The notes below the pieces were generated by a model that worked only from the letters and a program-made list of their open reading frames with translations, was not told the origin of the DNA and ran no database searches. Both the position numbers and the translations under genes were made by a program. This document shows, piece by piece, positions 49,170 through 58,436 of a stretch of 64,000 nucleotides of DNA. Source of the stretch: JARFQH01 sp963825595 (lineage in GTDB: Bacteria; Desulfobacterota; Desulfobacteria; Desulfobacterales; SG8-13); the NCBI GenBank assembly GCA_963825595.1, contig CAWGUE010000002.1, positions 1-64,000 on the forward strand, read 5' to 3'. Numbering within the stretch: position 1 is the stretch's first letter; each line of letters begins with the position of its first letter.

Positions 49170-50912
49170 TCAGGCAGGACGAAGACCAAGCTTTTTGATC
49201 TTGCGCCACAGGGTCGTGCGGTCAATGCCCAGCTCACCAGCGGTTTTACTGCGGTTCCATCCGTGTTTCCTGAGCGCCGCCAGGAGGCGCTCCCGCTCGC
49301 TTAAGCCCGCCTTTTCGTCAGCCGGTAAATCCGAACACCGACCTTTCAATCGGTCGGACCTACGGTGCAGGAGGTAATCGGGCAGGTGTCCGGGCTCGAT
49401 GGTATCATCACGACAGATGATCAGGGCGTGCTCGAGAATATTTTCCAGTTCCCGCACGTTGCCCGGATAGGAGTAGTTGAGCAGAATCTGCATGGCGGCT
49501 TCGGAGATTCCCACATGCCGGTTGTCCTGGATGGCGGCCAATTTTCGCAGGATATGGTGGACAAGCAAAGGCAGGTCGTTGAAGCGATCTTTAAGATCCG
49601 GCACTACGATACGGAAAACATTGAGCCGGTAGAAAAGGTCCTCGCGAAACTGGCGATTGGCAACCAGAACCTCAAGATTTCTGTTGGAGGCCGAGATGAT
49701 CCGAACATCGACCTTCTGGGTGTGGCGGCTGCCGAGGGGGTAAAATTCTCTGTCCTCCAGCACCCGCAGCAGTTTGGCCTGAAGCGCAATTGGCAGATCG
49801 CCAATTTCGTCCAGGAAAATCGTCCCGCCGTCGGCTTCATTGAATCGCCCGGGTTTGTCCCGCTCGGCACCGGTGAAAGCCCCTTTCACATACCCGAACA
49901 TTTCCGACTCGAGCAGGTTGTCAGGGATGGCGGCGCAGTTCACTTTCACAAATGGTTTGTGAGCGCGCGGACTGACGGAATGAATGACCTTTGCCAGAAG
50001 ATCTTTACCGGTGCCGGTAGAGCCTTCGATTAGAATGGTGGCAGCGGTGGCCGCCACAACGCCAACCGTCTCGAAGATTCGCTGCATGGCTGGATCTCTG
50101 CCGATCATGTCCTGAAATGTATATCGTTCTCTGATGACCTGGTCCAGCTGCCGCACCAGGGTCAGATCGTGGAAAGTCGCCAGCCCGCCGACAATGGTGC
50201 CCTTTTCGTTTCTCAGCGCCATGTATTTGGCCCGCACGGGGATCGTCTCACCATTTTTGGTTGCCATCAGCCCCTGGCGGCTGTTGCGGCTGGCGCCGTC
50301 GGCAATCGACTCCTTCAGCAGACACAGATCGTGGGCCGCCACGCCTTCGAATATGGCCGAGCAGGGCTTGCCGATTACTTGACGACGATCGAATCCGGAA
50401 ATCTTCTCGGCCTCGCGATTGAAAAAGGTCAGATAACCGCCGCGATTGACCGTAAAAACGCCGACATCCAGGTTGTTCAGTATCAGCTTCAAACTGCGCT
50501 CTTCGTAATGGATGCGGTTGATCAGATCGGCAATCGGTGAGTGATCCTGAAGAATCGTCAAACAGCCGATCACATTGCGCTGGGCGCCATAAATCGGTGT
50601 GGCTAAACGGGTAAGAAGGTGCTTGGTCTCCGATTCGTTTAAGAATTCCACGTCGGGTTCATCTGTAACCGGATCGTCGCCGTATGCTATCGCACAGTTG
50701 ACCATGCATGGCACACCGGTAAATACCTCCCGGCAGTCCCGGCCGATGACCTCGTTTTCCTTCAAACCCATCAGCGCCTGAGCGCTGTAGTTAATGGATG
50801 AAATCTGGTGGTCGAAATTGACCGTGAAGGCCCCGATGTTCAATTCATCGAGTAACATGAGCCACTGGTCGCAACGGATAGTGGCATCGCCAGATATGAG
50901 GGGAATGGGCAT
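49170..50912 (-). CDS. PAS-containing sigma-54 activator
   Basis: 580 residues with no receiver. Two PAS domains (LDELNIGAFTVNFDHQISSI; LDVGVFTVNRGGYLTFFNRE) are followed by the AAA+ domain: ATILIEGSTGTGKDLLAKVI (Walker A), GYVKGAFTGAERDKPGRF with a normal GAFTGA, GGTIFLDEIGDLPIALQAKL (Walker B) and YPGNVRELENILEHALII, then an Fis-type helix-turn-helix (RSKTAGELGIDRTTLWRKIK). It could read small molecules through its PAS domains and drive sigma-54 promoters nearby. Directly downstream of the REC-PAS kinase, on the same strand, with a 19-base gap. Confidence 0.93.
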   Translation of the reverse strand: MPIPLISGDATIRCDQWLMLLDELNIGAFTVNFDHQISSINYSAQALMGLKENEVIGRDCREVFTGVPCMVNCAIAYGDDPVTDEPDVEFLNESETKHLLTRLATPIYGAQRNVIGCLTILQDHSPIADLINRIHYEERSLKLILNNLDVGVFTVNRGGYLTFFNREAEKISGFDRRQVIGKPCSAIFEGVAAHDLCLLKESIADGASRNSRQGLMATKNGETIPVRAKYMALRNEKGTIVGGLATFHDLTLVRQLDQVIRERYTFQDMIGRDPAMQRIFETVGVVAATAATILIEGSTGTGKDLLAKVIHSVSPRAHKPFVKVNCAAIPDNLLESEMFGYVKGAFTGAERDKPGRFNEADGGTIFLDEIGDLPIALQAKLLRVLEDREFYPLGSRHTQKVDVRIISASNRNLEVLVANRQFREDLFYRLNVFRIVVPDLKDRFNDLPLLVHHILRKLAAIQDNRHVGISEAAMQILLNYSYPGNVRELENILEHALIICRDDTIEPGHLPDYLLHRRSDRLKGRCSDLPADEKAGLSERERLLAALRKHGWNRSKTAGELGIDRTTLWRKIKKLGLRPA

Positions 50913-50931
50913 GATTCAACCGCCTGAAGAA

Positions 50932-52485
50932 TTATTCACCGCTTGCCGGCAAGCGGATAGTAAATACCGATCCGTCTTCCATTTTACTGTCCACGGTTAT
51001 TGTGCCCTTGTGATGCTCGACAATCCCGTAGACCGTCGAAAGCCCGAGTCCAACCCCGTAACCTTCTTTTTTGGACGTGAAAAAAGGGTCAAAGATGTGC
51101 GGCAGATCTTGCGGAGAAATCCCCTGGCCGGTATCTTTGACCGCAATCCAAACATCCGGTTTGGCGCTGTCACTGCCGGCCGACACTTCCAGGGTACCAC
51201 CGCCGGGCATGGCATCGATGGCATTGAAGATCAGGTTGATGACGCATTGCTGCAATTGATTAAAATCCCCCGACACCGGCGGCAGACCGTTTGGCACCGA
51301 TAGCTTCAGCCGGATGTCGCTCAATTCGATCTTATGTTGGCTCAAGAGGATGCTGCGCCGGATCAGCTCTTCCAGGCTGACCTGACCGAACACCGGCGGG
51401 GACTTGCGCGAAAAGGTCAGCAGATTGGATATAATCTGAGAGCAGCGGCTGGTCTCTTGTTCGACCAGCTCGAGATAACGCAGAAACTTCTGATGTTGCT
51501 CTGCTTCCAGAGGGCCGCGATTGAGCGAACGGATCATCAACCGGACATAGTTCAATATGCCGGAAAGCGGGTTGTTGATTTCATGCACCACACTGGCAGC
51601 CAACCGGCCCAGGGACATCATCTTGTCCTGGTGCAGAATACGGGCCTGATCGGCGATCTCCCGCTCGAGTTGGCGGGTTTCTCGAAGATCCTTAATGAAA
51701 CACACCAATCCGTTTTCACGGCCCTGATCCATCAGAACCGCGGCGGAAATCTGTACCGGAATCCTGCGATCATCGGCTCCGATAAGCGATGTTTCGTGGA
51801 AGGTGAGCCGGTGCCTGCCACCCAATGCGGATCCGGTCAGAGCCTCTCGAAGCCGCTGCTCGGCATCGTTCGGAAAAAATCCGCCCAGCAACATGCAGCC
51901 AATGACATCGGTCCGGTCATACCCGGATATCTCTTCCATACTCCGGTTGAAGGTCAAAACCAGACCGTTGGGGTCGCAGGCCAGGATACCGTCCATGGAG
52001 CTTTCGATCAGGTTCCTCTGAAAACGGATGTTCTTGAGCAGCTGTTGGCTGGTTTGCGCCTTTTCTTTTTCCAGCAAAGCGGTGTAATCGGTCAGTTGCT
52101 TGCGGGAAGAATAGCGCTCGCGGGCGCGCTTGAGAGCCATGTGAAGGGCGTCGTCGTTGATCGGCTTGGTGATGAAATCCGAAGCGTCGAGCTGAAGGGC
52201 GCGAATGGCCAACTCCATTTCCCCAAAAGCGGTGGCCACGATAACCTCGACATCCGGATTGTTTTCTTTCAGGCTTTCAAGGACCTGAATGCCGTCCATG
52301 CCGGGCATCCGTATATCGGTAATAACGATCTGCGGTAAAAACTCTTTGCAGCGTTGGAGACCGGAAGCACCGTCCGGTGCGGCAACCACCCGGTAGCCGG
52401 CATCCTCCAACGCCACGGTCATGACGTCGCGAATATCTTCCTCGTCATCGATAAGTACGATTTTCCAGACAGGGATATCGGTCAC
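50932..52485 (-). CDS. Receiver-PAS histidine kinase
   Basis: 517 residues. N-terminal receiver (WKIVLIDDEEDIRDVMTVAL, ITDIRMPGMDGIQVLESLKE, DFITKPINDDALHMA), a linker helix, one PAS domain (NLIESSMDGILACDPNGLVL, SMEEISGYDRTDVIG), and a kinase with SVVHEINNPLSGILNYVRLM, NLIFNAIDAMPGGGTL and GVGLGLSTVYGIVEHHKG. No membrane segment. It belongs with the activator at 49170 (19-base gap). Related in layout to the kinase at 27935 but with a canonical H-box. Confidence 0.92.
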   Translation of the reverse strand: MTDIPVWKIVLIDDEEDIRDVMTVALEDAGYRVVAAPDGASGLQRCKEFLPQIVITDIRMPGMDGIQVLESLKENNPDVEVIVATAFGEMELAIRALQLDASDFITKPINDDALHMALKRARERYSSRKQLTDYTALLEKEKAQTSQQLLKNIRFQRNLIESSMDGILACDPNGLVLTFNRSMEEISGYDRTDVIGCMLLGGFFPNDAEQRLREALTGSALGGRHRLTFHETSLIGADDRRIPVQISAAVLMDQGRENGLVCFIKDLRETRQLEREIADQARILHQDKMMSLGRLAASVVHEINNPLSGILNYVRLMIRSLNRGPLEAEQHQKFLRYLELVEQETSRCSQIISNLLTFSRKSPPVFGQVSLEELIRRSILLSQHKIELSDIRLKLSVPNGLPPVSGDFNQLQQCVINLIFNAIDAMPGGGTLEVSAGSDSAKPDVWIAVKDTGQGISPQDLPHIFDPFFTSKKEGYGVGLGLSTVYGIVEHHKGTITVDSKMEDGSVFTIRLPASGE

Positions 52486-52573
52486 GGCGGTGACTCCAGA
52501 GCGTCCGGGCAGTATACGAAAAGTGCATCTTCATTTGACCGATAGCACACCCCTGGAAAAATGAAAAGAGAGG

Positions 52574-53293
52574 CTAACGGATGACGCACTCACCGACCCA
52601 TGGCTGCGCCACTTCCTTGAGCTGCACCATTTGCTCTGGTGTAAAGGCCGGATCGATATCCTGAAAAAAAGCCGGATTCAAAAGGCGTTGATCCTGGAAA
52701 GACTGCAGCACGTAACGCATGGCCCCCTCGATCCGGCGGCTGATCGTATCGATAATCGCCGTGTTGATGATCGGCTTGACGCAGGTGGTTCTGAACTCGT
52801 AGGCCACAGCGGAGCGCATGACGATACCGATGCTCTCTCGAATGCGACGCTCCTGATCACGAACATGGATGAGCGGCGGATAGTGACTCGGGTCTGTCTT
52901 TATATCCATCGCCACAAAGTCGACCAGCCTCTCGTCAATGAGCCGACGAACCATTTGCGGACGGCTGCCGTTGGTGTCCAGTTTGACCCGGTAACCGCGT
53001 TTTTTTATGGATGTGCATATCTCAGGGAGGTCGGCTTGCAGGGTGGGCTCGCCGCCGGAGATGACCACGCCTTCTAGAAAAGATCGCCGGCTGTCCAAAA
53101 AATCATGGAATTCTTCCAGCGAAGGGCAGAAGGCCCCCGTGGGTCGTCCCCGTGCTAGCTCCGGATTATGGCAGTAAGGGCAGATAAAATTGCAGCCACT
53201 TAGAAACAGCACGCAGCTTATTTTGCCGGGATAATCGATGAAGGAGTTCTTTTGGACACCGCCGATAATCATGTTGAGGTCATTCAGGTCCAA
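52574..53293 (-). CDS. nrdG: Anaerobic ribonucleotide reductase activase-like radical SAM protein
   Basis: 239 residues. Radical SAM CX3CX2C motif in SGCNFICPYCHNPELARGRP, glycine-rich EGVVISGGEPTLQADLPEIC, then KLDTNGSRPQMVRRLIDE and VDFVAMDIKTDPSHYPPL. This matches NrdG2/PflA-type activases that install the glycyl radical in NrdD using SAM. The neighbour is nrdD, upstream on the same strand, 77 bases away. The name follows from context; distant members activate other glycyl radical enzymes. Confidence 0.88.
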   Translation of the reverse strand: MDLNDLNMIIGGVQKNSFIDYPGKISCVLFLSGCNFICPYCHNPELARGRPTGAFCPSLEEFHDFLDSRRSFLEGVVISGGEPTLQADLPEICTSIKKRGYRVKLDTNGSRPQMVRRLIDERLVDFVAMDIKTDPSHYPPLIHVRDQERRIRESIGIVMRSAVAYEFRTTCVKPIINTAIIDTISRRIEGAMRYVLQSFQDQRLLNPAFFQDIDPAFTPEQMVQLKEVAQPWVGECVIR

Positions 53294-53370
53294 CCCTTCG
53301 CTGATGGCTTGGCCAGTGCCAGACCCGTTACGTCCCGGAGTTTCTCCGCTGCCAGTTTTGGAGGAACGCC

Positions 53371-55524
53371 CTATGCGGCCGCTTCCGGTTTGAGCGCGAC
53401 CCTCCGGCTCTCCACCACTTCCGCCCGATCCGGCAGATCAGTCCGGAAGATTTTTCGGCGCCGGAACTCGGCCTGTTTGCCGTCGTTCCACTGCTTGATC
53501 GGCCTCAGATATCCAACCACCCGGGAGTAAACCTCCGTCTCAGCACTGCAGGTAGGGCAGTTTTCCTGCCGGCCGTTGAGATAGCCGTGCGAGGGGCAGA
53601 CGCTGAATGTCGGGGTCAGCGTATAATATGGCAGCCGGTAATTGGCGGCAATCTTGCGGACCAGATTCTTCAGCACCCGGGTGTCTGTAATCTGCTCGCC
53701 GATATAGGTGTGCAAGACGGTGCCGCCGGTGTAACGGGTCTGAAGTTCATCCTGCAGCCGGAGGGTTTCAAAAAGGTCGTCCGTATAGTTGACCGGCAGT
53801 TGGGTCGAATTGGTGTAATAGGGCGCCGCACCGTCACGGTAGTCGGTCTCATTGGCGCAAAGAATTGCCGGAAACATTTTCTTGTCCAGCAAGGCCAGGC
53901 GATACGTGGTTCCTTCGGCCGGTGTGGCTTCCAGGTTGAAAATATCCCCGGTTTCCTCTTGCACGGCGGCCATCTCGTCGCGAATGAAATCCATCACCTT
54001 GAGCGCAAATTCCTGGCCGTCCGGCGTCGTGATATCCTGGCCGATGAAATTCAAACAGGCTTCATTCATACCGATAATGCCAATGGTAGAAAAGTGATTT
54101 TTCCAGTACAGATCCCCGGCGCTCTTGATTTCCCGCAGATAGAATTTTGTGTAGGGATACAAATTCTTCTCCGTGAACCGCTCCAGTACTTTGCGCTTGA
54201 TCCGGAGGCTTTCTACAGCCAGCAGCAGTTTCTTTTGCAAGTCGGCGTAAAAAGACGGCTCACTGTCGGCCGCGTAACCGATCCGGGGCAGGTTGATGGT
54301 AACCACGCCAATGGATCCCGTCAGGGGGTTGGCGCCGAAAAGTCCGCCGCCCCTTTTCAGAAGTTCACGGTTGTCGAGCCGCAGGCGGCAGCACATCGAC
54401 CGCGCATCGTCAGGGGACATGTCCGAGTTGACGAAATTTGAAAAATACGGGATGCCGTATTTGCCCGTCATCCGCCAAATAGGTTCCAGGTTCGGGTTGT
54501 CCCAGTCGAAATCGGCCGTGATGTTGTAGGTTGGTATGGGAAAAGTAAACACCCGTCCCTTGGCGTCACCTTCCATCATCACCTCGGCAAACGCCCGGTT
54601 GATAAGATCCATTTCGGTCTGAAAATCACCATATGTCTCTTCCTGGTAGGATCCGCCGACGATCACCGGATGGTCCTTCAGGTTGTTGGGGACAAACAGG
54701 TCGAGCGTGATGTTGGTAAACGGTGTCTGAAAACCGACCCTGGTCGGGATATTGATATTGAAAACGAACTCCTGCAAGGCCTGCTTGACGTCGCGATAGC
54801 CCAGGCCGTCATATCGAACGAAGGGTGCCAGCAGCGTGTCGAAATTCGACAGCGCCTGCGCGCCGGCCGCTTCGCCCTGAAGGGTGTAAAAAAAGTTGAC
54901 GATCTGACCCAGGGCGGATCGAAGATGTTTTGGCGGGCCACTCTCGACCTTCCCTTCCACCCCTTTGAATCCGTTAACCAGCAGGTCTTGCAGGTCCCAA
55001 CCGACACAGTACACCGACAACAGGTTCAGGTCATGGATATGCATGTCGCCCCTCTTGTGGGCGTCTCTGATTTCGGGAGGATAGATGCTGTTGAGCCAGT
55101 ATTCGGTGGTGATATCTGAAGAGATGTAGTTGTTCAACCCCTGCAGAGAGTAGCACATGTTGCTGTTTTCTTTAACTTTCCAGTCAAGTTTACGGATATA
55201 GTGATCGACCAGATCGATATGGGCCCGCGTGGCGATGCTGCGGATCTGGGCATGCTGCTCACGGTAAAGAATATAGGCTTTGGCGGTTTTGTAAAATGGC
55301 GAGTCGAGTAAGACGCGCTCGACGATATCCTGGACTTCTTCCACTTCCGGAACCGGACCGAACCTCATTTCATGAGCCAGCGTCAGGGCGCGCAACGTCA
55401 GTTTGCGAGCTTCGCGGTCGTCGAATTCTCCGGTGGCTTTACCGGCTTTGGCGATGGCAGCCGTGATTTTGGACGAATCGAAGCCGACAATCCTTTGGTC
55501 CCTTTTTTTTATTTTTTCAAACAC
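53371..55524 (-). CDS. nrdD: Anaerobic ribonucleoside-triphosphate reductase
   Basis: 717 residues from the GTG at 55524 (AGAAGGGGG just upstream). N-terminal ATP-cone (KRDQRIVGFDSSKITAAIAK), then the NrdD core with MHIHDLNLLSVYCVGWDLQD, INIPTRVGFQTPFTNITLDL, then FGANPLTGSIGVVTINLPRI and NFIGQDITTPDG. A zinc finger (CPSHGYLNGRQENCPTCSAE) precedes the glycyl-radical segment, VYSRVVGYLRPIKQWNDGKQ. Makes dNTPs in the absence of oxygen. The class fits an obligate or facultative anaerobe. The long leader (55525-56128) holds a dyad. Confidence 0.95.
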   Translation of the reverse strand: MFEKIKKRDQRIVGFDSSKITAAIAKAGKATGEFDDREARKLTLRALTLAHEMRFGPVPEVEEVQDIVERVLLDSPFYKTAKAYILYREQHAQIRSIATRAHIDLVDHYIRKLDWKVKENSNMCYSLQGLNNYISSDITTEYWLNSIYPPEIRDAHKRGDMHIHDLNLLSVYCVGWDLQDLLVNGFKGVEGKVESGPPKHLRSALGQIVNFFYTLQGEAAGAQALSNFDTLLAPFVRYDGLGYRDVKQALQEFVFNINIPTRVGFQTPFTNITLDLFVPNNLKDHPVIVGGSYQEETYGDFQTEMDLINRAFAEVMMEGDAKGRVFTFPIPTYNITADFDWDNPNLEPIWRMTGKYGIPYFSNFVNSDMSPDDARSMCCRLRLDNRELLKRGGGLFGANPLTGSIGVVTINLPRIGYAADSEPSFYADLQKKLLLAVESLRIKRKVLERFTEKNLYPYTKFYLREIKSAGDLYWKNHFSTIGIIGMNEACLNFIGQDITTPDGQEFALKVMDFIRDEMAAVQEETGDIFNLEATPAEGTTYRLALLDKKMFPAILCANETDYRDGAAPYYTNSTQLPVNYTDDLFETLRLQDELQTRYTGGTVLHTYIGEQITDTRVLKNLVRKIAANYRLPYYTLTPTFSVCPSHGYLNGRQENCPTCSAETEVYSRVVGYLRPIKQWNDGKQAEFRRRKIFRTDLPDRAEVVESRRVALKPEAAA

Positions 55525-55698
55525 GGTACCCCCTTCTGCGGCAGGATGCGACAGTCTGCGGATGATGATATTCCTGTAACCCAAATTGAGCGATTTTCAA
55601 GTTTGCCGCAGAATCAGGACGTTCGTTCCGCGGTGGCCGGATCGGCTATGCGGGTCCCGCTTACGCGGAAGATGCGGTGAAATTGGAAATCCCATGGG

Positions 55699-55775
55699 GT
55701 TTTATATTTTCGAAAGTCAAATTGGCAAAATTCCTCATATTTATTTTTAATTTTGTCATTTCGAAAATATAAAAC
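55699..55775. other. Long dyad upstream of nrdD
   Basis: GTTTTATATTTTCGAAAGTC and its near-mirror GTTTTATATTTTCGAAATGAC read from the other strand face each other with about 30 bases between. Over 20 pairs with one interruption, so it can form a strong hairpin. It lies in the nrdD leader, about 180 bases before the start; a regulator-binding or transcription-stopping role is possible. The rest of 55525-56128 shows no gene I trust. Confidence 0.5.
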
Positions 55776-56128
55776 GATCAACTTGGGTATAACTAACAGG
55801 GAATGATGGATGCCGGAATAGATTCTGGCGTATAAAATAAAGAACAAGAGGACTGCGGTCGATCGTCGGTGCACAGAGGCAGCCGGATCAACGATAGAAA
55901 TAACGCTATCGCAATATGTAGTATGTTGTCAATAAAAAAAACCTATATATTGCATTCCAAGGGCAATACGGCGCCGTATTCGGAAAGTACGAAACCCGCG
56001 GATTCCAGGTGCTGTCCACATACCTCATCTCTTGAATTGACCGTCAAAGTCGATTTCAACGCATCGCGTCGCTGTCATTCAATACTTCCGGCAATGTCGG
56101 AGGTTTACCAATGATAATGATGAGCGGG

Positions 56129-57028
56129 TTAACGCATACCGCGCTTACCGGTCGCCGTCGTGATCCAGATGTAATCACCAAATGACAGCTCGACCGTTTC
56201 ACCGGCCGAGGCCAAATAGACGGAGCGGTAGGGAGCCCCAGTCCTTTTTTCGGCCCGTTCCGGGATACCGAATCGGTGGATGATGTGACCGTTTCCTACC
56301 AGGACCACCATCAGTCGGCCATCCAGGCCGCGGGCCACTGATGACGCCATAGTGTCCTCCCAAACACATTGGGCCTGGTAAAAGAAATCGAAATTGGCAT
56401 CCGCATGAAACCGGTGTTGGTTAAATATATTTTCCAGGTGGGCCCGGTGCGCAACGTTGGTTGTATCGACGTTGTCCGGCAGGTTCTGCCGATCGCAACC
56501 CAACAGACTGTCGATACCGCCGATTCTGATTTTCGGTGGGATGTGGAAGGGAATATTCAGGCCGATCAAGGGGATGCGGTTATCTTTGATGAAGGTAAGC
56601 AGCGCCTGGTAGAGACCATAGCCGTAGCGCCAGTTGGCATACCAATGGGTTTTCTCGATGAAGGCCTCTTGCGTCAGTTGCCCATCTGACCATTGATCGA
56701 GGACGGTCTGATAGGTGACATCGAACATTTCCATTCCAACCACCAGGTCGGCATGGTTCCGCGAAAGGGACTGCAGGATTTCTAGCTGGATGTCGTGATG
56801 GGCGGGATTGGTGTGGTTTTCACCAATATATACAATCCGGCAGCCGGTCAGGTCTGCAATCATGTCATCGAAAGCGACCGTTGTTCCGGTGGCGGCGGAG
56901 ATGATCTGGCCGGTCTCGAAGTGACGCTCGCTGTCCTTGAGATACGCTCTTTGAGGTGCGGCGGCACAGCCAACGACCAATCCGACCATAAGTGTCCATT
57001 TAAACGATTCTCGGATGATTCTTTTCAT
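56129..57028 (-). CDS. ChaN-like haem-binding lipoprotein
   Basis: 299 residues from ATG at 57028. A signal and lipobox-like segment (FKWTLMVGLVVGCAAAPQRA, Cys after GLVVG) makes it a lipoprotein. The ChaN/DUF399 core follows: CRIVYIGENHTNPAHHDIQL, LVVGMEMFDVTYQTVLDQWS, YANWRYGYGLYQALLTFIKD, IPLIGLNIPFHIPPKIRIGG and LMVVLVGNGHIIHRFGIPER. The family binds haem and helps iron acquisition in characterised members. Alone between non-coding stretches. Confidence 0.85.
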   Translation of the reverse strand: MKRIIRESFKWTLMVGLVVGCAAAPQRAYLKDSERHFETGQIISAATGTTVAFDDMIADLTGCRIVYIGENHTNPAHHDIQLEILQSLSRNHADLVVGMEMFDVTYQTVLDQWSDGQLTQEAFIEKTHWYANWRYGYGLYQALLTFIKDNRIPLIGLNIPFHIPPKIRIGGIDSLLGCDRQNLPDNVDTTNVAHRAHLENIFNQHRFHADANFDFFYQAQCVWEDTMASSVARGLDGRLMVVLVGNGHIIHRFGIPERAEKRTGAPYRSVYLASAGETVELSFGDYIWITTATGKRGMR

Positions 57029-57099
57029 TTTGAGCCTTCCCACCAGGAGCGCAACCTGAATATCTTGATTTTTTCACCTTGCGCCTGTAAAATTTGGCC

Positions 57100-57372
57100 A
57101 TGCTATACGATCAAAACCCAGTGCATCGCAAGCTCATCATTCCCTGGTATGATTCCCAGACGGCCTGCCTGATCGTTCTGGTATTCATGCTACTGGTGTT
57201 TCTGTTCGCGGGGATGGGGATCTCGGTTGCCGGCGAGAGCATGGCATTCCGCAACATGATCTGGCTGCCGATCCTGCTGTTGATTCTAAGTGGAAGCGTC
57301 ATCATCCTGACGTCAATCAGGTTGTTTAAACGCTGGAAACATCATTTTACCAATAACCTGGACTTAGGCTAG
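57100..57372 (+). CDS. Small membrane protein, two helices
   Basis: About 90 residues. MLYDQNPVHRKLIIPWYDSQ is followed by the first hydrophobic helix (TACLIVLVFMLLVFLFAGMG) and a second (MIWLPILLLILSGSVIILTS), ending in a basic tail (IRLFKRWKHHFTNNLDLG). Two-helix membrane proteins of this kind are common in anaerobes but unassigned. It is divergent from the ChaN-like gene and abuts dispersed repeat copy C. Confidence 0.65.
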   Translation: MLYDQNPVHRKLIIPWYDSQTACLIVLVFMLLVFLFAGMGISVAGESMAFRNMIWLPILLLILSGSVIILTSIRLFKRWKHHFTNNLDLG

Positions 57373-57484
57373 TTTCCGTCCATAAATGGCCCTTTTCAAC
57401 AATTCCCCGCCTGGTTCGGGACAGGTCGGCGTCAATCACGCCGAAGGCGGACAAGTCGGCGGAATTGTTTGTGCGGCTCACACG
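57371..57484 (+). repeat. Dispersed repeat, copy C (weak)
   Basis: GTTTCCGTCCATAAATGGCC matches the first part of copies A and B, and GTTTGTGCGGCTCACA their tails, with a different middle. It lies between the small membrane protein and the thioredoxin-like gene; the remaining sequence up to 57649 holds no gene I can support. Confidence 0.4.
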
Positions 57485-57649
57485 AGTGCGCCTCCGCGCA
57501 ATTCCACCGATGTCCTTGAACTTGCAAAAATAGCGCATTTCTGGATTGGAAACTAAGGCGTGCCAATATAAAAACCGTGGACGGGCACTCGACTAAAGGG
57601 AGGCATCGCCCTGCTGCTGTGCGGCCGCACCCAAGTGCCCGGCATCCAA

Positions 57650-58096
57650 TCATTGCTCGCGCGATTCGGGTTCGCTGACGGCAACGCTCTCCAGTATCTT
57701 CAAGAAAACATCGACCGGAATGTAACCGGTACGATGGCCGACGATATCACCGTTCTCCGCCAGGAACCAGTTGTCGGGCAACCCGCGAATCTTGAACATG
57801 TTAGACAACGCCTTCTCGCGATCCGTGTCGACCTTTATGGCAATAAACTCTTTGGTCAACATGCTCACCACCGAAGGATTCTGAAACGTCTCCTTCTCCA
57901 TGGTGTGGCAATATGTGCACCAGTCCGCCCAGAAGTAAACGAACACCTTTTTCCCCTGGGATTTCCCGAGAGCCACACCTTCCTTAAACGGGTACCATTT
58001 CAGCGGTTGTGATTCGCCCGCAGCCGTTGTCACCACCAGTGCCGCCATGATGAGGGCCAGGCCGATAGAAATGATGGTTTTGTTTTTCATGAGCAT
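57650..58096 (-). CDS. Periplasmic thioredoxin-like protein
   Basis: 148 residues from the ATG at 58096 (GAGGGGATCAC before it). A signal peptide (KTIISIGLALIMAALVVTTA) precedes a Thioredoxin_7-type domain: GKKVFVYFWADWCTYCHTME with a CxxC active site (CTYC), NPSVVSMLTKEFIAIKVDTD, and GLPDNWFLAENGDIVGHRTG (the cis-Pro is not in the usual TPT form). Such proteins reduce or maintain disulfides in the periplasm. Next to the MauE/DoxX-like gene, which encodes a typical membrane partner of disulfide-exchange systems. Confidence 0.85.
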   Translation of the reverse strand: MLMKNKTIISIGLALIMAALVVTTAAGESQPLKWYPFKEGVALGKSQGKKVFVYFWADWCTYCHTMEKETFQNPSVVSMLTKEFIAIKVDTDREKALSNMFKIRGLPDNWFLAENGDIVGHRTGYIPVDVFLKILESVAVSEPESREQ

Positions 58097-58436
58097 GTGA
58101 TCCCCTCGCTGGTGGGTAAACCCGCCAACCTGATTTTTCTTGTGTCGTTGTCCGATCGATGAGTACAAAGGAAGGGATGCCAGCATCTCTTGCGGCTGTA
58201 TCTGCCGGATAGCCTGGACATTTCACCAAAGGTAAGGTTTTCATGGCCAATCGCACACCTTCAATCAAATGATCAGATGTGTGATCCCCCGTATTTCGAG
58301 GCGAAGCTGTCGCCCATTTTCCGCAAGCCTCAACAAAAACCGATAGATTCCGACCAACAGGCGGGGCCATGGACGTCTCCATCCGGCCCGAGGGCAAACC
58401 CTATGGCTTAGAGCATAGCACTAAGTGAAACGCATT
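58097..58436. other. Intergenic region
   Basis: About 340 bases upstream of the thioredoxin-like gene. Short open frames are present but none has a start, ribosome-binding site or recognisable domain. Nothing definite seen. Confidence 0.4.

Noticed and set aside
55614..55874. A small - strand gene upstream of nrdD
   Set aside because: It runs through the AT-rich dyad, has no ribosome-binding site and gives a low-complexity product.
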